Source: JBFFSQ01 sp041572275
Lineage (GTDB): Bacteria > Pseudomonadota > Gammaproteobacteria > SZUA-229
Direction: 5' to 3'
DNA: 17,020 bases
Assembly (NCBI GenBank): GCA_041572275.1
Contig: JBFFSQ010000046.1
Coordinates: 1 to 17,020, forward strand
The position numbers and the translations under genes were made by a program. Numbering within the stretch: the stretch's first letter is position 1; every line of letters begins with the position of its first letter. Below the pieces are notes generated by a model. It did not search any database and was not told the origin of the DNA. It worked only from the letters and a program-made list of their open reading frames with translations. Shown one piece after another: positions 1 to 7,192 of the stretch.

Positions 1-193
1 CACGGCTTATTCGAAGAAACTGGATAAAGTGGTCATGATGTGTGAAGCACCTGATCACACTAAAGAAGACTTCGTGCTGTTATCTGGTACTAAAGTTCGT
101 GAAATGTTAGGTCAGGGTATCGCACCACCTAAAGAATTCTCACGTCCTGAAGTGGCACAGATCCTGATGGACTACTATCAGAGCATCAAGTAA
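1..193 (+). CDS. sat: Sulfate adenylyltransferase (ATP sulfurylase), C-terminal fragment
   Basis: This is the last 64 codons of a gene that begins left of the window; the readable frame starts at base 2 and stops at TAA 191-193. The translated tail includes CEAPDHTKEDFVLLSGTKVR and ends in DYYQSIK. I recognise this as the end of the single-chain (Sat type) ATP sulfurylase found in sulfur bacteria and many other prokaryotes, not the CysD/CysN type. Sat interconverts ATP plus sulfate with APS plus pyrophosphate, in either assimilation or sulfur oxidation. The catalytic motifs (HxxH and others) lie outside the window, so activity cannot be judged. A strong terminator follows directly. The identification rests on recalled similarity of the tail only. 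Confidence 0.85.
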   Translation, partial: TAYSKKLDKVVMMCEAPDHTKEDFVLLSGTKVREMLGQGIAPPKEFSRPEVAQILMDYYQSIK

Positions 194-211
194 ATAACAC
201 GTCATTGTGTT

Positions 212-241
212 AAAAAAATGGCGCTTAAAGCGCCGTTTTTT
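212..241. terminator. Bidirectional rho-independent terminator between sat and gloB
   Basis: A perfect 6-bp stem GGCGCT/AGCGCC (220-225 and 229-234) closes a 3-base loop. It has an A-run on the left (212-218) and a T-run on the right (236-241). It can therefore end sat on the + strand and gloB on the - strand, which converge here. Confidence 0.85.
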
Positions 242-269
242 ATGCCAACTTAAAACTGTAAACTTTTAT

Positions 270-1085
270 TCAATCATACTCCCGATCCTTCCACGCCCGT
301 ATAGCAGCAAACACCTCCGCATCAGTTTGTAAACTGTGTCCGATATATTGCTCCGCTGCCTGTTTCACCTCTGGCACCTTATAACGCAGAAAAGGATTGG
401 TTTTTAATTCTATGTCCAGACTTGACGGTAATGTTGGCAAGCCCTGCTCCTGTTTCGCCATGTCTTCATCATCGCGCTGCTGAAGCACGGCACTCTCCGG
501 TTCAACCCACTTGGCAAAGCCGATATTATCCAGCGTATATTCGTGAGCACAATAAATTTGCGTCTGTTTCGGTAAGGCAGAAATGCGACTGAGCGAATGC
601 TCGAACTGTTCAGCATTGCCCCCCAGCAGGCGCCCACAACCGCACCCAAACAGGGTATCACCGCAGAATAAAGCCCCTTCACCATAATAGGCAATGTGAT
701 CAAGGGTATGGCCCGATACTGCCATCACCTGAAAGTGGATATCCAGCTCAGTAATTTCAACCCTATCTCCATCGCTCAAGGGATGGGTAATTAATTCAGG
801 AATAGGTCGCTCTGGACCAAAGCGTGTTGCAGACACCAGCGATTGACTGGGTCCATAGACTCTCAGGTCAGGATAGTGTTCCAGTAAACCTGCCACACCG
901 TTCACGTGATCATAATGCTGATGGGTAATTAAAATTGCTATCGGTTCAAGCTGGTCACGTTCAAGCCGTTTTAGCACAGCCCGCCCTTCACCTGGATCAA
1001 CGATCACCGCCTGATTGGAATTTTGCCGGCGTAGCATCCAGACATAATTATCTGACAAGGCTGGTATGGGAATAATTGTGAGCAT
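270..1085 (-). CDS. gloB: Hydroxyacylglutathione hydrolase (glyoxalase II)
   Basis: Glyoxalase II hydrolyses S-D-lactoylglutathione to D-lactate and glutathione, the second step of methylglyoxal detoxification in the cytosol. The protein is a metallo-beta-lactamase fold enzyme of 271 residues with all expected metal ligands: the THxHxDH motif (H55, H57, D59, H60), H127 in GHTLDH, D144 in CGDTLF and H182 in CAHEYT. A C-terminal glyoxalase II domain with the FLRYKVPEV stretch follows. The start at 1085 gives MLTIIPIPALSDNYVW, the usual family N-terminus, and has AGAGG four bases upstream. An in-frame start at 1130 would add 15 residues that do not look like the family. The gene is divergent from xthA and convergent with sat. 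Confidence 0.95.
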   Translation of the reverse strand: MLTIIPIPALSDNYVWMLRRQNSNQAVIVDPGEGRAVLKRLERDQLEPIAILITHQHYDHVNGVAGLLEHYPDLRVYGPSQSLVSATRFGPERPIPELITHPLSDGDRVEITELDIHFQVMAVSGHTLDHIAYYGEGALFCGDTLFGCGCGRLLGGNAEQFEHSLSRISALPKQTQIYCAHEYTLDNIGFAKWVEPESAVLQQRDDEDMAKQEQGLPTLPSSLDIELKTNPFLRYKVPEVKQAAEQYIGHSLQTDAEVFAAIRAWKDREYD

Positions 1086-1089
1086 AAAA

Positions 1090-1094
1090 CCTCT
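1090..1094 (-). promoter_or_regulatory. Ribosome binding site deciding the gloB start
   Basis: AGAGG on the minus strand lies four bases before the ATG at 1085. This supports the shorter start over the in-frame ATG at 1130. Confidence 0.6.
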
Positions 1095-1212
1095 ATTTTT
1101 AGGTGCCTTTAATCGCTGCCAAAACAACAAACTAAAGTAACAGGATCAGGACAATTTTATCAAACAATGCTAAGGTATGCCGCCAGATTTAGTTCAGCAG
1201 ATGCCTTAAACA

Positions 1213-2028
1213 ATGAAAGTTATTTCCTTTAATACCAACAGTATTCGTATGCGCCAGCACCAGCTTGAAGCACTGATTGCCCGACACCAACCCGATGTAA
1301 TCGGCATACAGGAAACTAAGGTCACCGACGATGAATTTCCGCTGGATATGATTGAATCGCTGGGCTATCAGGCGGCTTTCCACGGTCAAAAAACACACTA
1401 TGGAGTGGCCCTGCTGCACAAGCAACCAGCACTGGAAATTATTAAAGGCTTTCCTGATGATAATGACGCATCCCAGCGTCGATTTATTGCTGCACGCTTT
1501 CAAGATCAGGACAAAATCATCACCGTGATGAATGGCTATTTCCCACAGGGCGAAAACCGTGATCATCCAGATAAATTCCCGGCCAAGAAAAAGTTTTACA
1601 GTGACCTGTATGCATTTATCCAGCAGCAGCATACAACAAATGATGAATTAATTGTCATGGGCGATATGAATATAGCACCGCTAGACCTGGATATCGGTAT
1701 TGGCGCGGATAACGCCAAACGTTGGTTAAAAACTGGTAAATGCAGCTTTCTACCTGAAGAACGTGAATGGCTGCAGAAACTCTATGACTGGGGCCTGAAA
1801 GACACCTATCGACATCTCCACCCAGATAGCGATGACCGCTTCAGCTGGTTTGATTACCGCAGTAAAGGCTTTGATCGTGAACCCAAGCGTGGTTTGCGTA
1901 TTGACCTGATCCTGGCGACACCTTCATTACTCAGCCGCTGTACAGATGCCGGTATTGATTATGATATTCGGGCTATGGAAAAACCCTCTGACCATTGCCC
2001 TGTCTGGGCCGAATTTAATCACGAGTGA
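1213..2028 (+). CDS. xthA: Exodeoxyribonuclease III
   Basis: Exonuclease III is the major AP endonuclease and 3'-5' exonuclease of base-excision repair. The 271-residue product is colinear with E. coli XthA (268 aa). The catalytic residues are visible at matching positions: N7, E34 in GIQETK, Y109 in NGYFPQGE, D151 and N153 in GDMN, the later LRIDLILA aspartate, and H261 in KPSDHCPVW. The long conserved block around KTGKCSFLPEEREW and DRFSWFDYRS is also present. The ATG at 1213 starts directly with MKVISFN, as expected, although no clear Shine-Dalgarno sequence precedes it. No canonical terminator was seen before mltF, only a small ACCTG/CAGGT hairpin at 2029-2041 without a T-run. Confidence 0.97.
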   Translation: MKVISFNTNSIRMRQHQLEALIARHQPDVIGIQETKVTDDEFPLDMIESLGYQAAFHGQKTHYGVALLHKQPALEIIKGFPDDNDASQRRFIAARFQDQDKIITVMNGYFPQGENRDHPDKFPAKKKFYSDLYAFIQQQHTTNDELIVMGDMNIAPLDLDIGIGADNAKRWLKTGKCSFLPEEREWLQKLYDWGLKDTYRHLHPDSDDRFSWFDYRSKGFDREPKRGLRIDLILATPSLLSRCTDAGIDYDIRAMEKPSDHCPVWAEFNHE

Positions 2029-2097
2029 ACCTGATACAGGTAACATGCTCTAATATGGGCATTATTTATTTTTAGGCCACAAGCAGACACTGTCAGC

Positions 2098-2103
2098 TAT
2101 AAT
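2098..2103 (+). promoter_or_regulatory. Possible -10 element upstream of mltF
   Basis: A perfect TATAAT lies in the xthA-mltF gap, about 85 bases before the preferred mltF start. No good TTGACA-like -35 box sits 16-18 bases upstream, so this is a tentative sigma-70 site. Confidence 0.3.
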
Positions 2104-2186
2104 CTACAGATAAAGCATAAGCCTGTCATCTAAGTGGTCGGTAATACGTTTTGAGCCATCCTTTATCATCATTCCGCTGTCGCAAC

Positions 2187-3596
2187 ATGACCCTTTATAT
2201 CATCGTTGCAATCAGCCTTATATTATTGATTTTTAAAGGTATTCCATTTATCTTCAAGCCCAATCTACTGAAGCAGATTCAGGATTCGGGTGAGCTTGTG
2301 GTGATCACGCGTAACAGCCCCACCACCTTTTATGAAGGTGCTCAGGGACCAACCGGTTTTGAATACGAACTGGCCCGGAAATTTGCCGAATTTATTGGTG
2401 TCGAACTAAAAATTGTCATTCCTGAAAACCTCGGTGACATTTTTAATATGCTGGAACAAAAACAGGCCCATTTTGCAGCAGCCGGCCTAACCGTAACTGA
2501 TGCCCGTAAAGAAAAAGTACGCTTCGGTCCCAGCTATATGGAGATTACCGAGCAACTTATCTACAACAATCAACGCCGAAAGCCCAAATCGATCGCCGAT
2601 CTTACCAATGGCCATCTTGAAGTAATTGCTGGCTCCAGCCATGTTGAAAACCTGCTCAACCAGAAACAGCAATACCCTGAGCTAGTCTGGACTGAACATG
2701 ATGACATGGAAAGTGAACAGCTCCTGCAGCTGGTTGAAAACCAGGTTATCGACTACACCATTGCTGATTCCAATGAACTGTCCATGAACCAGCGTTTCTT
2801 GCTTGAACTCCGTGTTGCCTTTGACATATCTGAACCCAAAAAGCTGGCTTGGGCATTCCCAATTACAGAAGATAAAAGTCTGTATGACAAGGCCATGGTG
2901 TTTTTCTGGCGTATTTTGAATAACGGTGAAATCACCCACCTGATCGAAAAACACTACGGTCACGTCAGCAAGTTCGACTATGTGGGTAATCGAATTTATT
3001 TACGCCATATTGCGACACGACTCAGCAAATATATGGATCTATTCAAACAAGCCGGAGAAAAACATAAGGTCAACTGGCGGCTGCTGGCAGCTATGGGCTA
3101 TCAGGAATCACACTGGAATCCTCGTGCTGTATCACCTACTGGAGTTCGCGGTATCATGATGCTGACCCGTGAAACAGCCGGACAAATGGGTATTCAAAAC
3201 CGCCTCGATCCTCGTAGTAGCATATTCGGTGGTGCCAAGTATCTCGCACGTATTCGTAAGCGTTTCCCTAAAGAAATTAAAGAACCTGATCGTACCTGGT
3301 TCGCACTGGCCGCCTATAATGTTGGCTACTACCATGTTGAAGATGCCAGAAAGATTGCGCTAAAACTGAACAAGAACCCCAATAAGTGGGTGGATTTAAA
3401 AACCACACTGCCATTGTTATCACAACGTAAATGGTACAAGAAAACCCGATTTGGTTATGCTCGTGGCTGGGAGCCCGTCAAATACGTTGAAAATATTCGT
3501 CGCTATTTTGACCTGCTCAACTGGCAGCAATCGAAAAATGAAAAAAAACCTGTACCGGATCACGATGCCTTTTCGATTTTACCACCGGTACTTTAA
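2187..3596 (+). CDS. mltF: Membrane-bound lytic murein transglycosylase F
   Basis: MltF is a periplasmic, membrane-anchored enzyme that cleaves peptidoglycan glycan strands to give 1,6-anhydromuropeptides. From the 2187 start the protein has 469 residues: a hydrophobic N-terminal segment (about 2-22), a periplasmic solute-binding-like domain (about 25-255, beginning IQDSGELVVITRN), and a C-terminal lysozyme-like transglycosylase domain (about 290-440). The catalytic glutamate is E307 in GYQESHWNP, followed by SPTGVRGIMMLT and later ALAAYNVGYYH. The architecture and length match E. coli MltF. The start is uncertain: an in-frame TTG at 2151 would add 12 residues, and neither start has a convincing Shine-Dalgarno sequence. 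ATG 2187 is preferred because it is the stronger codon and puts the membrane segment at the N-terminus. Confidence 0.93.
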   Translation: MTLYIIVAISLILLIFKGIPFIFKPNLLKQIQDSGELVVITRNSPTTFYEGAQGPTGFEYELARKFAEFIGVELKIVIPENLGDIFNMLEQKQAHFAAAGLTVTDARKEKVRFGPSYMEITEQLIYNNQRRKPKSIADLTNGHLEVIAGSSHVENLLNQKQQYPELVWTEHDDMESEQLLQLVENQVIDYTIADSNELSMNQRFLLELRVAFDISEPKKLAWAFPITEDKSLYDKAMVFFWRILNNGEITHLIEKHYGHVSKFDYVGNRIYLRHIATRLSKYMDLFKQAGEKHKVNWRLLAAMGYQESHWNPRAVSPTGVRGIMMLTRETAGQMGIQNRLDPRSSIFGGAKYLARIRKRFPKEIKEPDRTWFALAAYNVGYYHVEDARKIALKLNKNPNKWVDLKTTLPLLSQRKWYKKTRFGYARGWEPVKYVENIRRYFDLLNWQQSKNEKKPVPDHDAFSILPPVL

Positions 3597-3646
3597 GCGC
3601 CATCATAAACAATCATCTGAAGGCCGATTTTCAACAGCACAGTTAA

Positions 3647-5353
3647 TCAGCTATCTGCGCTGATAGCTTCACTACCCCAGGCATATGTAGCCACCACCAC
3701 ATTACCTTTGCCCATGTAGCAAACATCCTGGCATAGTGTTTTAATGAGCGGCAAACCACGGCCATGCAGGCCGGTGTTACTCTCTAGTGACTCATTCATA
3801 GCGGTATAATCAAAACCATCACCACTATCGACAACATGTATGGTAAGGACACCACCATCACCTCTCTGTTCATGGGACAAAGTAATCTGGATGTTACCTT
3901 CTTCCACTGAATTCAGACGTTCAGTCTTTTGTTGATAAAACTGGAGATAGCCTCCTGCATCATTTTTTAACGACGAATCCAGTGATAACACACCGTGATC
4001 AAGTGAGTTAGAGAAAATTTCAGCTAATATGGTTTGAACTGTAGATCGGCCATTCGGAATTGACTGCAGTCCGTTCACGCCCTGCATGATATACGGTAAA
4101 ATATCAAACTTTCTCAGGCTGTCAACATCAAGGCTAAATTGCATAGACCAGTTTGATGGTGTATTAACAACGGCCACATCATTTTTATTTTCATAATCAA
4201 TATCCTTTTTATGATGTAACTCAATCAATGTAATATCATCCGATTGCTGTGCATTATGTGTAAACGCCATACAATCATTCAACACTTTATTAAACAGACT
4301 ATCGGCATTTTCTGCAGAATTGATACTGTCGATAATTCGAGCAACACCATAAAACTCACCATCGGCATTTTCCGCCTCCATAATACCGTCCGTTGCTGCC
4401 AGCAATCGGTCACCATAATGCAAAGAAGCCATATCCATCTCAAAAGTATCAGCTGTGACCGAAATTATCCCCAATGGTAAGTTTTTTGATTTAAATGTTT
4501 TAATAATCTCACCATCACGTATCAGGTAAAGATCAGGCAAACCCGCATTCACCACAGATAGTACATTATTCAGTCTATCGACACTGATAAATGCAGCTGA
4601 CATAAACATCTGTGTTGGCAGCATTTTTACCAGCTTATTATTGGCTTCCGTTAATGTTTCTTTAAAAGAAAATCCTTTTCTGGTCATGGCATAAAATATA
4701 TCGGCCATAGGAATCGAACTAATCGCTGCCGATAAACCATGCCCGGTAAAATCACTAATCAGCACATCAAGACCGTTACTCTGATTGACATCAGAAAAAA
4801 TCACGTCCCCATTAAAAACAGACATAGGAGACATGGAATAACGCAAGCCTGATTTTGAGCCACGCATGTCATGATTCAAAATATTGGCAAACACCTTCTT
4901 GGCGACATTTATTTCCTGTTGAATACGTGTGTTATGTTTGTTTAATTCATTATTTTGCTGTTCAATTTTTCGATTTAATATCCTAATTCGATTCATTGAA
5001 TCTATTTTGGCACGTAATAGAACATGACTATATGGCTTCGTCAAAACATCATCACCGCCTGACGCAAGGCATTTAGCCAATAACGCTTCATCGGTGATTG
5101 CGGTTAGGAAGATAATCGGTATAAAGTATTCAATTTCACTCTTGATTATTTGTGCAGCCTGATAACCATCGAGAACAGGCATCATCACATCCATAAGAAT
5201 AATATCAATCTGTTTTTTGCTTACAGTATCGACTGCCTGTTGACCATTTTCCGCCTCAAAAACCTGATAGCCATCCGCTTTTAGTAAGGCGCGAAGCACC
5301 ATACGATTCGTAATATCATCATCAACAACCAGGAGAGTTAATGGTTCATTCAT
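3647..5353 (-). CDS. hsbR: Response regulator / PP2C (SpoIIE-type) phosphatase / anti-sigma kinase, HsbR-like
   Basis: This 568-residue protein has three parts. A receiver domain (about 1-120) has D11-D13, phospho-acceptor D55 in LMDVMMP, T84 and K106. A probable coiled coil follows at about 120-155. A SpoIIE/PP2C phosphatase domain (about 170-380) has metal-binding motifs at D183, SDFTGHG (D201), ATDGIME (D322) and SDDITL (D372, D373). A C-terminal RsbW-like ATPase domain (about 405-565) has an N-box (E445, N449, D452), VDSGDGF (509) and TGLHGRGLPL (527-536). All key residues of both enzymatic domains look intact, so it could both phosphorylate and dephosphorylate the STAS protein encoded just upstream. 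This matches Pseudomonas HsbR. Its stop-to-start gap from the STAS gene is 21 bases. The domain call is firm; the orthology is inferred. Confidence 0.85.
   Translation of the reverse strand: MNEPLTLLVVDDDITNRMVLRALLKADGYQVFEAENGQQAVDTVSKKQIDIILMDVMMPVLDGYQAAQIIKSEIEYFIPIIFLTAITDEALLAKCLASGGDDVLTKPYSHVLLRAKIDSMNRIRILNRKIEQQNNELNKHNTRIQQEINVAKKVFANILNHDMRGSKSGLRYSMSPMSVFNGDVIFSDVNQSNGLDVLISDFTGHGLSAAISSIPMADIFYAMTRKGFSFKETLTEANNKLVKMLPTQMFMSAAFISVDRLNNVLSVVNAGLPDLYLIRDGEIIKTFKSKNLPLGIISVTADTFEMDMASLHYGDRLLAATDGIMEAENADGEFYGVARIIDSINSAENADSLFNKVLNDCMAFTHNAQQSDDITLIELHHKKDIDYENKNDVAVVNTPSNWSMQFSLDVDSLRKFDILPYIMQGVNGLQSIPNGRSTVQTILAEIFSNSLDHGVLSLDSSLKNDAGGYLQFYQQKTERLNSVEEGNIQITLSHEQRGDGGVLTIHVVDSGDGFDYTAMNESLESNTGLHGRGLPLIKTLCQDVCYMGKGNVVVATYAWGSEAISADS
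3649..3668. terminator. Hairpin between convergent mltF and hsbR-like genes, weak terminator
   Basis: A perfect 7-bp stem AGCTATC/GATAGCT (3649-3655 and 3662-3668) has a 6-base loop and overlaps the stop end of the minus-strand gene. Neither strand shows a T-run after it, so intrinsic termination is doubtful. Confidence 0.25.
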
Positions 5354-5374
5354 AACCGCTTATGATCAACTCGT

Positions 5375-5680
5375 TTATTCGATAACAAATAATTTTTCAA
5401 AGCTGGCGATTCTCAATATCTCACGCAGCTCATCATTCGCATGCGTGATTTTCACCACTGACGAATTAGAATCGGCAACCTCCTTAAGTAACAGCATCAT
5501 ACCTAATGCCGAACTGTCCAAATACTCAGTTGAATGGAGATCAATTTCATAAACACCGCTCTCAATTTGTTTATCCTTATATGCCTTTCGAAATTCATTA
5601 TGCTTACTAAAGTCAAAACGTCCGGGGACAGTTATGACCAGCGCATTTTTCTCATCGTTAATATTTGCAGTTATAGACAT
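5375..5680 (-). CDS. hsbA: STAS-domain anti-sigma factor antagonist, HsbA-like
   Basis: This is a 101-residue single STAS domain. The phosphorylatable serine motif is YLDSSALGMML; by alignment with SpoIIAA S58 the acceptor is S56, with S57 next to it. In partner switching the unphosphorylated form captures an anti-sigma factor and phosphorylation releases it. In Pseudomonas, HsbA is the substrate of HsbR and binds FlgM or the diguanylate cyclase HsbD. Here the gene lies immediately before the HsbR-like gene, so the two are probably co-transcribed. A strong ribosome binding site (AGAGGAAGG, 5683-5691) precedes the ATG. No flgM or hptB is visible in the window, so the downstream partner is unknown. 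Confidence 0.85.
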   Translation of the reverse strand: MSITANINDEKNALVITVPGRFDFSKHNEFRKAYKDKQIESGVYEIDLHSTEYLDSSALGMMLLLKEVADSNSSVVKITHANDELREILRIASFEKLFVIE

Positions 5681-5978
5681 TACCTTCCTCTCAGCTTATC
5701 TCGCATACATTCTCTCCAGTTCAACGCCATGTCATACACACTTTATTAGTGGCTAAACCCAGATAACAATGCCTTGCTATTACATTACACAGTGTATAGA
5801 CCATCTTTCATGAATCTACCAAGCGAGCTTTATATCAGTTGTTGCTCATATAGAAGCCTGATCTCAACCTGTATAACGTAATCATGTAGAAAACACTCTA
5901 CTTCTGCACTGCAATAACAATCAATCTGGTCTAATATCGTAAACAAGGAATAAAATAGAACTACTGGACTTACTGACC
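5681..5978. other. Divergent intergenic region with two small dyads
   Basis: This 298-base non-coding, AT-rich stretch lies between the hsbA-like gene (-) and the receiver-EAL gene (+). It should hold both promoters, but no convincing sigma-70, sigma-28 or sigma-54 site was found. Two small inverted repeats are present: TACAC-A-GTGTA (5786-5796), which looks like an operator half-site pair, and GTAGA/TCTAC (5886-5890 and 5897-5901). An AAGGA sequence at 5945-5949 is about 30 bases from the annotated ATG. An in-frame TAA at 5940 rules out a start further upstream. Confidence 0.4.
5683..5691 (-). promoter_or_regulatory. Strong ribosome binding site for the STAS gene
   Basis: AGAGGAAGG on the minus strand lies two bases before the ATG at 5680. 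It is the strongest Shine-Dalgarno match noted in the window, while the partner gene downstream has only a weak one. This suggests the STAS protein is made in excess over its kinase/phosphatase. Confidence 0.6.
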
Positions 5979-7103
5979 ATGGCCAAAACGATAAATAAAA
6001 ACCCTGATCAGTCTACACCACTCGTTATCGTTGCCGATGATGACCCATCCATGCGGCTGATGCTGCAACATATTCTGGAAAAGGAACATTATCAGGTTTT
6101 AGAAGCGGCAAATGGTCAGGAAGCACTTAAACTCTGCTACGCCAATCGTCCTAAACTGGTCCTACTTGATGCCGTGATGCCCGAAATGGATGGATTTATT
6201 ACCTGTAAAAACTTAAAAGAAAAGTATCCTGACCTGCCCGTCATCATGATTACTTCTCTGGATGATGACCAATCCGTTGAACGAGCATTCCAGGCAGGAG
6301 CTGATGATTATCTGACCAAGCCTATCAACTGGTCAGTACTCAGGCATCGAGTCAGTCATGCCTTTCTAAATAAACAACTAAATTCTCAACAACAGGAATC
6401 GGCGTTAGAACAACGCATTCGTCATCATGATTATCATATGGAACTGAATCCACGGATATATCTGGACACGGAAACAATCAGCTGCCTGGAAGCAGAGTTT
6501 TATGAATTCAGTACATTGCAGGAACCACTGATTCAGAATGCTTCAAAATTAGCACCTTTATCCATCACTGCTATAGAAAATTTGCTGAACTACGCCTGCA
6601 CGCACTTTGAAATACTACAAAGCCGAAATAATAAAACCTGCTGCCTGTCAGTGCCACTGTTACCCTGTCGCGATCAATCTGATGATTTTGTTAACATGCT
6701 CAAACGCGTTGCCAGCAAAACAAGTCTAAGTCTTGAACATTTCGAATTCTATATTGACGATGACTTATTACATGACAAGCAGATGCTAACTACTCTTGAG
6801 GCAATAGCATCATTACCGGCTAGTTTATCGATCAGGAATTTTAGCTTTTCACTCAACAGTCTGGCTTTTCTAAACCAGAAAAGCTGTCAGTCATTACGCC
6901 TGAATTTTGAGGCCTTACACAAAGCCCAGGTCACATCGAATCTTGAATGGCTAGAACTAATGCTCTCTCCCTATAAACAGAAAAATCTGCAATTATTTGC
7001 AGAGCATGTATCGTCCGACAGTGATCTTGAGCTGGCAGAACAAATTGGTTGCACAGAAGCCAGTGGCAGCCTCATTAATCATATCTATAAACTAGCCAAA
7101 TAA
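5979..7103 (+). CDS. Response regulator with a degenerate EAL-like C-terminal domain
   Basis: The protein has 374 residues. The receiver domain (about 13-130) is complete: D20-D22, phospho-acceptor D64 in LLDAVMP, T92 and K114 in LTKP. The C-terminal half (about 150-370) follows the order of an EAL c-di-GMP phosphodiesterase but lacks most catalytic residues. The EAL position reads LEAEF (170-174). The usual VNLS reads VPLL (225-228), ELEITE reads FEFYID (255-260), and DDFGTGYSSL reads RNFSFSLNSL (286-295). LKID reads LRLN (306-309), and AEGVE reads AEHVS (341-345) before the LAEQIGC stretch. It is therefore likely an inactive scaffold or sensor domain controlled by phosphorylation. It is divergent from the hsbAR pair and convergent with fliK. 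No good ribosome binding site precedes ATG 5979. The EAL assignment is my own alignment by eye. Confidence 0.75.
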   Translation: MAKTINKNPDQSTPLVIVADDDPSMRLMLQHILEKEHYQVLEAANGQEALKLCYANRPKLVLLDAVMPEMDGFITCKNLKEKYPDLPVIMITSLDDDQSVERAFQAGADDYLTKPINWSVLRHRVSHAFLNKQLNSQQQESALEQRIRHHDYHMELNPRIYLDTETISCLEAEFYEFSTLQEPLIQNASKLAPLSITAIENLLNYACTHFEILQSRNNKTCCLSVPLLPCRDQSDDFVNMLKRVASKTSLSLEHFEFYIDDDLLHDKQMLTTLEAIASLPASLSIRNFSFSLNSLAFLNQKSCQSLRLNFEALHKAQVTSNLEWLELMLSPYKQKNLQLFAEHVSSDSDLELAEQIGCTEASGSLINHIYKLAK

Positions 7104-7154
7104 TAGCTGCGCTGCAGGTTGGATATTTCCATCCTAGTGCCTGTTACCATCTCA

Positions 7155-7185
7155 CTGCTCGCAGCGATCCATACTGTATGAGCAG
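7155..7185. terminator. Hairpin between convergent receiver-EAL gene and fliK
   Basis: The arms CTGCTC (7155-7160) and GAGCAG (7180-7185) enclose a 19-base loop in the 89-base convergent gap. No T-run follows on either strand, so it is only a weak candidate terminator. Confidence 0.25.
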
Positions 7186-7192
7186 ATAAAAC

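Noticed and set aside
1156..1185. Possible sigma-70 promoter for xthA (GGACA-like and TAAGGT with 17-base spacing)
   Set aside because: The -10 match is only three of six and the -35 is weak, which is not distinguishable from chance.
1189..1632. 147-codon minus-strand frame opposite xthA
   Set aside because: It overlaps the xthA coding sequence, which has all catalytic residues, and shows no supporting signals.
2029..2041. ACCTG/CAGGT hairpin directly after xthA, as a terminator
   Set aside because: The stem is only five base pairs and no T-run follows.
5720..5745. Sigma-28-like site upstream of the hsbA-like gene (TAAAG then GCGTTGAA on the minus strand)
   Set aside because: The -10 element matches only about half of GCCGATAA and the spacing is one base short, so it is probably chance.
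5852..5867. GG-N10-GC spacing on the minus strand in the divergent region, as for a sigma-54 promoter
   Set aside because: Only the invariant dinucleotides match; the rest of the -24 and -12 elements does not fit the consensus.
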